From Yoonia sp. I 8.24 (lineage in GTDB: Bacteria > Pseudomonadota > Alphaproteobacteria > Rhodobacterales > Rhodobacteraceae), in contig NZ_JACXGQ010000014.1 of NCBI RefSeq assembly GCF_022096995.1, positions 1 to 43,525 of the forward strand: a stretch of 43,525 nucleotides of DNA, given 5' to 3'. This document shows positions 1-7,346 of the stretch, one piece after another. Under the pieces are notes generated by a model. That model had not been told where the DNA came from. It saw only the letters and a program-made list of their open reading frames with translations, and did no database searches. Made by a program: the position numbers and the translations under genes. How positions within the stretch are numbered: position 1 is the stretch's first letter; each line of letters starts with the position of its first letter.

Positions 1-102
1 CTGAGACACGCATGCCTCAGTGGCTCCATTCGGAGCATCGCCAAAATTCTCCATAATATGTCAGCGGACAAACATTTCCCGTTCACTCAAGAGCGTTTTT
101 TC

Positions 103-131
103 TTGTGTGGTGATTCGGTGGCTGCTAGAAT
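103..131 (+). promoter_or_regulatory. Predicted promoter of the repABC counter-transcript RNA
   Basis: A -35-like TTGTGT (103-108) and a -10-like TAGAAT (126-131) are separated by exactly 17 bases. The promoter faces into the repB-repC intergenic region, opposite to the rep genes. In repABC plasmids this is where the antisense RNA that limits RepC is made. Position and spacing are seen; activity is inferred. Confidence 0.6.
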
Positions 132-137
132 CTAGGT

Positions 138-204
138 GTTCAATCTAAGATATGCGCTTTGCGCAGCAGCCCTCGAAGCCTTGGTTTCGGGGGTTTCTCT
201 TTGT
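138..204 (+). ncRNA. Predicted ctRNA (incompatibility antisense RNA) between repB and repC
   Basis: Starting about seven bases after the predicted -10 box, a roughly 60-nt RNA would run opposite to the rep message. It would end at a hairpin (170-192: CCC, bulged T, CGAA; 8-nt loop; TTCG, GGG) followed by a T-rich run (194-204). Length, place and terminator fit the ctRNAs of repABC replicons, which pair with the repC leader and reduce RepC synthesis. No homology search was possible; the call is architectural. Confidence 0.6.
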
Positions 205-230
205 TCGCCTTCCTCCTTTCTGCTCTAACC

Positions 231-1196
231 TCAGGTGTCATCCACGGCGTTTACATCAGTAAACTCCCGGTAGGATTTCTTGATTATCTCTTCGAGCTCG
301 GCGTCCAACCATTCAGCGAAAGCAGCATTGTTACCACCACGCTTGATCGAAATAGCAATCGAAGACCGGCCGGACTTAATCGTGACGCCTTCCACAGGCG
401 TCACCTCCCTGCCCTCTGTTGGGCGAGCGCCACGGCGGGCAATTTCTTTTAAGAGCTGATCGAGGCGTTCATCGGAGGAAATGCCTTCGTCGAGCTTTGA
501 CAGAATCGCGAACGCAGACGAAGCATTTACCTTTTTCGCGATGAAAGCATCCGCGAGTGCAGTCCATTTCGGTCGCCCAGATTTGGGCGCTGCACCAATC
601 TGGTCTCCAACATCGTCTGGAATATTCTCCGACACCTTTGTGAGATGTGAGAGACCAGACTTTGAAAGACCAAGAACTTGGCGGACGGTTGCAGTGTCAT
701 GTCCAGCGACCTGAATTACTGCCGCGAAACGGGCCTTTTCATAGAACGAAAGATTCCTTCGAGCGGCGTTCTCAAGACCTTTGGCAAGTAGCGCGGACTG
801 GTCGTCGAGGTCCTGTACATTCGCGCGCACATTGATACCAAGCTCTCGACAGGCCTTTAGACGGCGTCTGCCGTAGATAATTTCAAAGCGACCTTCCTGC
901 GATGATCGGCGCACCAAGACGGGGACTTGCTGCCCTCCCTCCTCAATGCTTGTTCGAAGATTCTCAAACCCTTCTTCATCGTCATCGGAGTTTACAGCTG
1001 TAAACCCGTCTAACCGATCCTTAGGACCCCACTCATCAATGAGAATTGGATTGATCTCGCGAATGGCAGACAATGAACCCTGCAGCGCCCCTAAGGCTGG
1101 AGCACTTGGGTTGGGTTTGCGTTCCGTTGAGCGCGGGCCGGAATCCGCGATCGTCTTTGCAATGCCAGAAAGACCTTGAAGAGACTTACGCGCCAT
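231..1196 (-). CDS. repB: RepB, ParB-type plasmid partition protein
   Basis: A 321-aa centromere-binding protein of the repABC partition system; it loads on parS and is moved by RepA. The ParB N-terminal domain is at about residues 50-145 (conserved stretch IIYGRRRLKACRELG), followed by a KorB/ParB helix-turn-helix (TVRQVLGLSKSGLSHLTKV). The start at 1196 is chosen because its ATG shares one base with the repA stop (TGATG), showing translational coupling, and because it gives the usual MARKSL opening; a GTG/ATG at 1211 would overlap repA by 16 bases. Two parS-like palindromes lie inside the gene, at its 5' third and over its last codons, so the protein sequence is partly set by its own binding sites. 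Confidence 0.95.
   Translation of the reverse strand: MARKSLQGLSGIAKTIADSGPRSTERKPNPSAPALGALQGSLSAIREINPILIDEWGPKDRLDGFTAVNSDDDEEGFENLRTSIEEGGQQVPVLVRRSSQEGRFEIIYGRRRLKACRELGINVRANVQDLDDQSALLAKGLENAARRNLSFYEKARFAAVIQVAGHDTATVRQVLGLSKSGLSHLTKVSENIPDDVGDQIGAAPKSGRPKWTALADAFIAKKVNASSAFAILSKLDEGISSDERLDQLLKEIARRGARPTEGREVTPVEGVTIKSGRSSIAISIKRGGNNAAFAEWLDAELEEIIKKSYREFTDVNAVDDT
249..264. promoter_or_regulatory. parS-like palindrome in the 3' end of repB
   Basis: GTTTAC and GTAAAC arms are separated by four bases, matching the two sites at 990 and 2525. It lies in the last codons of repB. Likely a RepB-binding site; it is the least symmetrical of the three in its centre. Confidence 0.55.
990..1005. 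promoter_or_regulatory. parS-like palindrome inside repB
   Basis: Perfect 16-base palindrome GTTTACAGCTGTAAAC in the repB coding sequence, coding for part of the residues FTAVNS. It has the same arms as the sites at 249 and 2525, so it is likely a RepB-binding centromere site. Confidence 0.7.
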
Positions 1197-2380
1197 CAGA
1201 TACGCTCCCATGATTGATGGATCATTGTTTCCACCTCTTTGCCGATCGCATCCATCGAGTTCTTCGCACGGTCATAAGTCGCACGTGTCATCTCAGACTT
1301 CACAACCTCATAGATCGACTGTTTGAGCATTGTTGCATCACTAACAGCAGTGCTCTTGAGCGCGGTCGCGCCCATCACACGGTCCTGGAAAAGGGCGCGC
1401 ATGAATGACGTCAATTGCTGTGAAGGGACATCAGTCGGTTCATCTCGTGTGATCAGGAATTTAAAATGATCGTATTGTAGCTCTGCTCCCGCTTCTTCGA
1501 TCACGCCCATATAAGCTCCTGCAAGCTCCAGGAATTGAGCCGTGGAAGAGACATCCAGCATGGAAGGTGTCAGCGGAACGATCAACGACGTCGCTGCAGC
1601 CATGCCAGATATCGTCAAGAAGCCTAGTTGCGGTGGGCTATCCATCAGAACGATGTCAAACTGGTCTTCAACTTGGGAAATTGCATTTCTGATCCGTGTA
1701 AAGAACGGTTGATCAGGACCGGAATTGACCGCCGACTCAGTCTCAAACTCCGATAACAGTAGTCGGGAAGGAGCGAGGGACAGTCCCGGGAAATAGGTTT
1801 GGACAATGACATCCGCGAACGGGACAGGGTCATCATATCTGATGGCATCATAGACTGTGAGCCCATCAAACTCTATTTCCGGGCTGATACCGCACATTGA
1901 AGTCAACGAGCCTTGCGGATCAAGATCGACAACCAATACGCGATATCCCTGAAGGGCGAGGAAATGCGCAAGATGGATCGTGGTGGTGCTCTTGCTACTG
2001 CCGCCTTTGAAGTTCATCAGCTGCCAAACCTGCAACTTGTCGCCCTCGCGCCGGCCCGGGAGATAGCGTCCTTTCTTCCGTGATGTTTGCTCAAGAATTT
2101 GGCGAGCATCCCAGATTTCCGCTGCGGTATAGTATCGCCTGCCGGACCGAACCTCTCGCGGTTCTGGTAAAGTGCCTTCGCCATGCACTTTGCGCATGAA
2201 TTGGCCGGACACACCCAAGAGCTCGGCAGCCTCTGGAGCACTAAACAAGCGAAGAGACTTAGTGTTGTCAGGCGCAAATGCTGAAAGCAGATGCTCGCGG
2301 ATAGCAGAAGTCAAACGCTCTGAAATATCGGTTGCCAGTTCCGACGGACGGTTGGTAACGATTGGTGTCACGGGAATCAT
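1196..2380 (-). CDS. repA: RepA, ParA-type partition ATPase
   Basis: A 394-aa Walker-type ATPase that positions the plasmid together with RepB and represses the repABC operon. Residues about 45-100 form a helix-turn-helix/MerR-like DNA-binding part (EAAELLGVSGQFMRKVHGEG). A deviant Walker A (KGGSSKSTT) lies at about 125 and the Walker A' stretch VLVVDLDPQGSLTS follows. Length is typical of RepA of repABC plasmids. First gene of the operon; its stop overlaps the repB start. A palindrome and a probable promoter lie upstream at 2456-2543. Confidence 0.96.
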   Translation of the reverse strand: MIPVTPIVTNRPSELATDISERLTSAIREHLLSAFAPDNTKSLRLFSAPEAAELLGVSGQFMRKVHGEGTLPEPREVRSGRRYYTAAEIWDARQILEQTSRKKGRYLPGRREGDKLQVWQLMNFKGGSSKSTTTIHLAHFLALQGYRVLVVDLDPQGSLTSMCGISPEIEFDGLTVYDAIRYDDPVPFADVIVQTYFPGLSLAPSRLLLSEFETESAVNSGPDQPFFTRIRNAISQVEDQFDIVLMDSPPQLGFLTISGMAAATSLIVPLTPSMLDVSSTAQFLELAGAYMGVIEEAGAELQYDHFKFLITRDEPTDVPSQQLTSFMRALFQDRVMGATALKSTAVSDATMLKQSIYEVVKSEMTRATYDRAKNSMDAIGKEVETMIHQSWERI

Positions 2381-2448
2381 GTGGTTGCCCCAATTTGCTC
2401 AATATGGCTTTTTTCGCGCCACTTGGGGGTAAAAGCTGCGATTCACCA

Positions 2449-2484
2449 CACTAAGTCAATAATTTTTTGCAGATTTAGTGTCTA
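2449..2484 (-). promoter_or_regulatory. Predicted repABC promoter and operator region
   Basis: On the minus strand TAGACA (2484-2479) and TATTGA (2461-2456) are spaced by 17 bases, a sigma-70-like promoter for repA. It overlaps an inverted repeat with CACTAA (2449-2454) and TTAGTG (2475-2480) arms. An imperfect direct repeat of about 20 bases flanks it (near 2434 and 2489). RepA self-repression through such repeats is known in the family; the exact operator is inferred. Confidence 0.45.
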
Positions 2485-2521
2485 ATAAGCCGCAATTCGC
2501 TACATAAGCTAGTATGCGATA

Positions 2522-2543
2522 GGAGTTTACAACTGTAAACTCC
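2522..2543. promoter_or_regulatory. parS-like palindrome upstream of repA
   Basis: A near-perfect palindrome with arms GGAGTTTACA and TGTAAACTCC. Its core (2525-2540) matches the two sites within repB, so it is the third and longest member of the set. Likely RepB-binding partition site. Confidence 0.7.
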
Positions 2544-2552
2544 AGAAGGTTT

Positions 2553-2569
2553 GGGCGACTTTATCGCCC
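2553..2569 (-). terminator. Possible terminator hairpin after the DUF736 gene
   Basis: GGGCGA and TCGCCC arms with a five-base loop lie just downstream of the DUF736 stop. There is no strong T run, so it may instead be a transcript-end stabiliser. Confidence 0.35.
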
Positions 2570-2581
2570 AGACCAGTGGTC

Positions 2582-2920
2582 TCAAGCAGTATCTTTCGGA
2601 CCCCAAGGAATGATCGCTTGCAGCGTATCATCGTCCTGGTTCGCGGCTTTGCCGAGGTTCGCATTGAACGCATAGTCTCGGACCGTCATCGAAAAGTAAT
2701 CTCCGCCGGTGTCGCGGTTTTGTTTCTTCCAGATGCCGCCACACTCAACGAGGCGACCACGTGGTGAACGGCCTAGGACACGGTGGGTCGGTGCCATCGG
2801 GTTGTCGCTGATGATGGGCTCCACGGTGATATCGAGATCGAAGGTCAGCGTTGAAATTGATCCGGACCCTTTGGCGGTCTCGATGTCGTTGCTTTCGAAT
2901 TTGATGCAGTTGGTGGTCAT
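2582..2920 (-). CDS. DUF736 family protein
   Basis: A 112-aa protein of the DUF736 family, common on conjugative and mobilisable elements of Rhizobiales and Rhodobacterales; its function is not established. Family-like features are the early part with LTFDLDITVEP and the closing NQDDDTLQAIIPWGPK stretch with an aspartate-rich turn. The start at 2920 is chosen over an upstream extension because AAAGGAG lies nine bases before it. It stands alone between repA and a Zn-ribbon gene, transcribed in the same direction. A hairpin element 100-150 bases upstream (3021-3068) also occurs in front of the 66-aa gene at 29494. Confidence 0.8.
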   Translation of the reverse strand: MTTNCIKFESNDIETAKGSGSISTLTFDLDITVEPIISDNPMAPTHRVLGRSPRGRLVECGGIWKKQNRDTGGDYFSMTVRDYAFNANLGKAANQDDDTLQAIIPWGPKDTA

Positions 2921-3020
2921 TGCTTTGCTCCTTTGGTTGGTGTTGCAATGATGGTCACCTTGCAGAGGTCTAAGAGCCGAACACACCGAAGGCGCAGCGA
3001 AGCGGAGATGGGCAGGGAGG

Positions 3021-3068
3021 CAGAATTTTGCCGCGCGAGGAATGCCCAATGGGCAGGGGACAATTCTG
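3021..3068. promoter_or_regulatory. Leader hairpin element A
   Basis: CAGAATT (3021-3027) and AATTCTG (3062-3068) form inverted arms around a GC-rich middle that holds a small hairpin (TGCCC AAT GGGCA). The layout and parts of the sequence (CGCGCG, GGAATG, CAGGGGA) match the element at 29556-29609. Both lie upstream of minus-strand genes. Possible regulatory element or single-strand promoter; this is an inference. Confidence 0.45.
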
Positions 3069-3354
3069 GCAAACGCCCTTTGTGTTCAGGTCGGCCTCTG
3101 CGACCAGCATGTCATGCAACGCCGACGCAAGGTGCAATTCGGACCACGCAGCAAATTCGAACTCCGGCATTGAGTCCCAAGGCAGATATCATGTGAGGCT
3201 TTGACGCTGAACGCAGGGCACCGCTCTTAAGCCTGTAAAATGACAAACTTGGGGCCGTCAATGTACTGCCGACGCCATAGATCTGAGCTCGCAAGGAAGA
3301 GGCCGATGGCAAAACACCACCGGCCTCATTGATGCTTACTCTGTCAGACGGTTT
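3069..3354. other. Non-coding stretch upstream of the DUF736 gene
   Basis: No credible gene on either strand. It includes a CTGCGACC block (near 3098), also present near 6975 and 29621 beside similar hairpin elements. Nothing else recognised. Confidence 0.5.
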
Positions 3355-4071
3355 CTATGCAGAACCAGAATGTTCATCTAATGCATCCTCAAGCCACCAC
3401 GCAGAACTGAAGATATCCATCGGCGAAGCACTACAGTGAGGGCAGTGCCAAAGATTTGCAGCGACAGACTTGGCGTTTGATTTTTCATCACAATGCAAAC
3501 AGAACCATGTGTCGCTCGAACTGCCATTGATCGGATGCACCGCGAAGCCATTTGCATCTGGCATTGTGGACCGCCTCGGCCAATCCGAGGCAATCCGCGC
3601 CCGCACCTGTTCCGCCTTGGCATTCGCAATTTCTAGTGCACGCGTGACGAAATCAGGATCGTGGATCGGGTTCACTTTGAAGCGTTTATCGGTCACGCGA
3701 ACACAAGGTTCCTTGGATGGTGCCTCGGGCACATGAACCATCCAACCTCGCCCACGAACGAAGACTTCGTCCATTGAGACTTCGATAGAATAGGCATGCG
3801 GCCCTATCTGCCCCTGACGATCTCCACCAGGGTCGCCAAACATCTCGACGGTCTCATCCGGATGAGCCTGCTTGAGAAGGTCTTCGACTTTGGCAAAGTC
3901 GTCAGGTTTCGGAAGCCAACCGTTCTTGCGAGCCGCCATTGCTGCATACCAATGGGTATGTCCGAGCTTTTGCGCCACGATATTTAGGGCATCGTGGTGT
4001 TCGATGCGTTTCGCCCTCGCGATCTTCTTTGCGAGCTTCTTAAGGTCTTTGATTTGCTGGTCTTGTGCCAT
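3355..4071 (-). CDS. Hypothetical protein with C-terminal zinc ribbon
   Basis: A 238-aa protein, not firmly recognised. Residues 1-50 (KKLAKKIARAKRIEHHDALNIVA, then LGHTHWYAAMAARKNGW) resemble the short helical module found at the start of glyoxalase-superfamily-related plasmid proteins. The C-terminus has two knuckles, CLHC and CPHC, spaced by about 20 residues, likely binding zinc. The middle is a beta-rich part with no motif I can name. The start at 4071 was chosen because the protein-like composition begins there. It is probably expressed separately from the ParB-like gene upstream, which ends in a strong terminator. Confidence 0.6.
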   Translation of the reverse strand: MAQDQQIKDLKKLAKKIARAKRIEHHDALNIVAQKLGHTHWYAAMAARKNGWLPKPDDFAKVEDLLKQAHPDETVEMFGDPGGDRQGQIGPHAYSIEVSMDEVFVRGRGWMVHVPEAPSKEPCVRVTDKRFKVNPIHDPDFVTRALEIANAKAEQVRARIASDWPRRSTMPDANGFAVHPINGSSSDTWFCLHCDEKSNAKSVAANLWHCPHCSASPMDIFSSAWWLEDALDEHSGSA

Positions 4072-4389
4072 TGATCCATTCCAAATTCCGGATCTGACTA
4101 GGTGCCCGCTACTAATCGATCCGCTTCGAAGGGAACGATGAAAAAGAATTAAAGCCCTGCATAGCTTTGGGTCGCGGACACACAGGCCTGAGCGGAAGGC
4201 CAACACTAACATCGGGTTTCATTTCGTGATCGTCAAGATGCAGGTCAGTAATAAACTGAGATCGTCTTGCATCGCATTTGCGATGCTTCCGCGCGGACAG
4301 CGCCGGTCCGGTGGCAGGGCAGTGGGCTTGTCCTCTTGCCCTGCCATCGGACAATTTTGAGATTTTCAACAGAACTTTCAACCAACCGC

Positions 4390-4415
4390 AAAAAAGGCCC
4401 CGCCGAAGCGGGACC
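4390..4415 (-). terminator. Rho-independent terminator of the ParB-like gene
   Basis: On the minus strand an eight-pair GC-rich stem (GGTCCCGC / GCGGGGCC) closed by a TTCG tetraloop is followed at once by six Ts. It lies 27 bases past the stop of the 621-aa gene. The rest of 4072-4441 holds no gene I can support. Confidence 0.85.
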
Positions 4416-4441
4416 AGTTGGTCCTTCCCACGAAGGAGCCG

Positions 4442-6307
4442 TTAGGTGCAGTCAGGCACCCATCTGTCGATTTTGGCTTTTTGGTCTGCCGTCAACCCCA
4501 TCAGCTTTTGCGTCGTTGCATCCGTCATCAGGTTTTCCATCTTCTCGGCCTTTTCGCCCTTCTTAAGTTTGGCAAAAGCGGTCACACGTTCATCATTCGA
4601 GCCACATTCCAAGAATTCACACATTAATTCAATGAGATAGCTTGCTGATACTCTGGAAAAGAAGTTCTCCGCGGTGGGCGTCCAATGCTTGCGGATATCG
4701 GCACCGGCCTCCATCTCAATCAATGCAAAAAATTCCTGACCGCCAGCCTGATAGGGAAGGGTGCGCGCAATGGCTTCGGTGATTGTAGCGTTACGCGACT
4801 TCTTGGTGCCATCGCGATAGGTGGCAAAGGAAGCGCGGAGGTCTTCAACGCGAGTGCCTTGCTGCCAATACTCGCTTGCATCGATCCCATGGTTCAAACG
4901 TGGTTCCGCTTCAAAGCCATCTTCGATGCTCGGCGCGTTGTTAGGGCGGTCCATGCGCATGCCAAAGATACGCTCAAAACTGCCGGATACGTCGGATAAC
5001 CCAAATCCCAAGAGATCAAGGACAAGTTCGGGCTTCGTCAGGATTGCAGCCTGCACGGATGCCAGACGGATGGCTTGCATGTCTGCCGTCAGTTTCTGCG
5101 AGTAAGGCGATTTCGGAACGTCGGACTTCGTGCTTTGCGGGGCTTTCAGGATTCCTGCTTCGATCGCCGCCTTCTTGTCGTCGGGGCGCACCAAACCCGA
5201 CGTCACTTCAACTTTTCCAGATGAATTTACAAGCAGGATACATCCCGCAAGGGCCTTCTGATCTTCTGAGTAGTCGCCGTCCAGAATGGTTTGCAACTCG
5301 GACAGGCGAGCCTCGCCATCTTCGTCCAAGACGTCGCCATTGGCGAGGTCTGCGAGTGCGTCGTATTCTTCGGCTTCTGCTTCGGTCAGTTCACCCTCAA
5401 TTGGATAGACCCGTTCCAGTTTCATCTGATCGAGATCGTAGTAGTTGAGCCACGCCTCGGTGCGCGCTTCGGCCCAAGCCCAGCCTTGCGCTTCGACCAG
5501 TTCATTGCGGGCCGTGTCCAGCGCCTCACCGAAGAGACGTTCCAGAAGGGCAGGGGAGGCAAGGAAGATTTCTTCCGAAAATAGATCACGGGTGACTGTG
5601 CCGCCTTCGGCCTCATATCTCTCAACGCCCACGAACCTTGCACGGCGATCACTGGCCTTGATGGCATCGGGATGCAGCGCGTTTTTGATCGCCGCCTCCG
5701 ACACGGCTTGCCCCTTAACTTGATCCAAGAGGCTCAAGGTGAGTGCTTCGTCATCTGAAAGTGTAAAGGCTTTGGCGGTGCCAAGACCAATCTCACCCGC
5801 TGCGAGCGCGTCCAACACGGGGTCTGGCAGACCCGCAAGCGCCAACCGTTGATAAACGCGAGCCTCTGTCACGGCAAACGCGAGTGCAATCTCCGGCACC
5901 GTTGCATTGCGGGCCTTCATTCGGCCAAAGGCGCGGATTTCGTCCGCTGGGGCCATGTCTTCACGGGCCGCGTTTTCGGCGCTGGCCCAATCTTCGGCCT
6001 CTTCGGCGCTGGAGGCCAGCTTTACAGGCACAGTTTCGAAGGAATCGTTCTGGGAACGCTCTGCAATCCGTTGAAGGGCGCGAAGACGGCACCCGCCCGC
6101 AACGATGCCGACATTGCCATCCGCATCCATGAAGCCTGCAAGGTTATGAATGAGGCCAAAGCGCTCGATGCTGTCGGCGAGGCTTTCGATATGCGCCTCT
6201 GAAACCGTCGTGCGTGGGTTAAGATCGGAGATGGACAGCGCGTCCAACGGGATTTGCTGGATCACGGCACTGGCGGCGTCTGGAGTGATGGTTTGCTGTT
6301 TGGTCAT
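4442..6307 (-). CDS. Large ParB/Spo0J-like plasmid protein
   Basis: A 621-aa protein with a ParB/sulfiredoxin-like N-terminal domain (residues about 15-105; LNPRTTVSEAHIESLADSI, then a VAGGCRLRAL motif in place of the usual GERR/GxRR) and a ParB-type helix-turn-helix (about 125-215, VPEIALAFAVTEARVYQRLA). A long alpha-helical C-terminal part of about 400 residues has no named domain. Such long ParB-like proteins are common in conserved blocks of alphaproteobacterial plasmids and integrative elements. A role in segregation is doubtful here because RepAB already does that; regulation or protection after entry are alternatives. AAAGGA lies nine bases before the ATG. Confidence 0.8.
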   Translation of the reverse strand: MTKQQTITPDAASAVIQQIPLDALSISDLNPRTTVSEAHIESLADSIERFGLIHNLAGFMDADGNVGIVAGGCRLRALQRIAERSQNDSFETVPVKLASSAEEAEDWASAENAAREDMAPADEIRAFGRMKARNATVPEIALAFAVTEARVYQRLALAGLPDPVLDALAAGEIGLGTAKAFTLSDDEALTLSLLDQVKGQAVSEAAIKNALHPDAIKASDRRARFVGVERYEAEGGTVTRDLFSEEIFLASPALLERLFGEALDTARNELVEAQGWAWAEARTEAWLNYYDLDQMKLERVYPIEGELTEAEAEEYDALADLANGDVLDEDGEARLSELQTILDGDYSEDQKALAGCILLVNSSGKVEVTSGLVRPDDKKAAIEAGILKAPQSTKSDVPKSPYSQKLTADMQAIRLASVQAAILTKPELVLDLLGFGLSDVSGSFERIFGMRMDRPNNAPSIEDGFEAEPRLNHGIDASEYWQQGTRVEDLRASFATYRDGTKKSRNATITEAIARTLPYQAGGQEFFALIEMEAGADIRKHWTPTAENFFSRVSASYLIELMCEFLECGSNDERVTAFAKLKKGEKAEKMENLMTDATTQKLMGLTADQKAKIDRWVPDCT

Positions 6308-6395
6308 GAGATTGGTCCTTTGATGTCTTTTGAGGACCGCTCCGAGCGCCTGAGAGGGCGTAGGGCGGTCAATTGAGTGAATTGATGGGCACTGA

Positions 6396-6425
6396 CCGCA
6401 GAGCCGCGCTGACGCGCCTCTGCGG
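6396..6425. promoter_or_regulatory. GC-rich inverted repeat upstream of the ParB-like gene
   Basis: CCGCAGAG (6396-6403) and CTCTGCGG (6418-6425) are perfect eight-base arms. It sits between the stop of the 122-aa gene and the start of the ParB-like gene, so it could be a terminator of the former (no T run) or a leader element of the latter. Confidence 0.4.
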
Positions 6426-6431
6426 CGCTGG

Positions 6432-6800
6432 CTACCACCAGCAGGAATAGATCACGGTCGATCCTGCTTGCATCTGGGTCCGTGCCCATGCGCAGAATTC
6501 AAGATCGTAGTCGCGATACTCGCTGGCTTGTTCATCTTGGAACTGATGCCCGTAGAAAAACCCGCCTTCGCAGTGGGGCAGGGCGCTGTCTTTGACGGCC
6601 TTTTCCAGACTATCAATGTCGGACGCTTGCAGCACCAACTCACCACAGTTGAGGTCAGTGGCGTCTAGCCCCGTGCGCTCAGTGTAGAGGCCTTCCATAA
6701 AAGTTTGCAGTTGAGAGTGCTTTCGCCATGTGAACTTGGCGCTTTCGCCTTCTTCGCCGCTCTCGGCGGTCTTGATGTATGCATATTGGTCGAGGCCCAT
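6432..6800 (-). CDS. Conserved hypothetical protein (MGLDQYAY family)
   Basis: A 122-aa acidic protein opening with MGLDQYAYIK, a start seen in a widespread small protein family sometimes misnamed phosphoglycerate kinase in databases; no such activity is supported. It has several tryptophans and aromatic clusters (FFYGHQFQDEQASEYRDYD) and ends in CWW. GAAAGGAG lies eight bases before the chosen ATG. It is 124 bases upstream of the ParB-like gene in the same direction, probably one transcription unit with it. Confidence 0.65.
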   Translation of the reverse strand: MGLDQYAYIKTAESGEEGESAKFTWRKHSQLQTFMEGLYTERTGLDATDLNCGELVLQASDIDSLEKAVKDSALPHCEGGFFYGHQFQDEQASEYRDYDLEFCAWARTQMQAGSTVIYSCWW

Positions 6801-7016
6801 GTCTGAGGCTCCTTTCCTTCGTGGTTGGAGCGGTGCTTGGCTCGTTTTGCCGACCTTATGCTGTGGTCTGCGGCTTGGCCTTGCTTTCCGCCATTGGGCG
6901 AAGGCCTCCCTGTCTCTGACGTTTGGAAGACCCCGCGTCTTCCGAAGGGCAGAGCAGGAGAGGGCACAGCCCGACCTGCGACCAGACGGTGACCTGACAC
7001 TGGGGGCCGGAGCGTT

Positions 7017-7062
7017 GAATTTGGGAGGGACCCGCGCCCAAGCGCGGGAGGAACCGGAATTC
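7017..7062. promoter_or_regulatory. Leader hairpin element C
   Basis: GAATT (7017-7021) and AATTC (7058-7062) arms enclose a perfect hairpin, CCCGCGC with CCAA loop and GCGCGGG (7031-7048). The design resembles elements A (3021) and B (29556) but sequence identity is weaker. A second perfect hairpin (GGAAGAC / GTCTTCC, near 6926) and a CTGCGACC block lie closer to the gene at 6800. The whole of 6801-7346 lacks a gene I can support. Confidence 0.4.
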
Positions 7063-7346
7063 GGCGTGAAGGCTGACGCGCAAGCGGCACCAGAGCCCCT
7101 GTTCAGGGCGCCGGTCGGATGGCAGGCGGATATTTGGAAAAGAAAACTGCCAGCCGGGTTAGAGCGCAGCGGAGACCTGGCTGACGTCTGATTCAAGCGA
7201 GCGCGGTCTTGCCCGCGATCTCAGATGCCAAATGCACGAAGGATCGCCTCCCGCATGGGCGAAGACGCACATCGTACGGCTTCGGGCGCAGCCAAGAGCC
7301 TGGTCAGCGCGAGAGGCGCTGGCGTGCAAAAAAACTCAAACAAGAG

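Noticed and set aside
159..452. Plus-strand open frame across the end of repB
   Set aside because: It lies opposite repB and the ctRNA, has no ribosome-binding site and no protein-like composition; it is a shadow frame.
4442..6307. A second plasmid partition system based on the ParB-like protein
   Set aside because: There is no ParA partner next to it, it is twice the usual length, and its VAGGCRL motif departs from the partition ParB box.
6730..7191. 153-aa plus-strand frame opposite the 122-aa gene and element C
   Set aside because: Arg/Pro/Ala-rich shadow in GC-rich DNA, with no start signal or recognisable motif.
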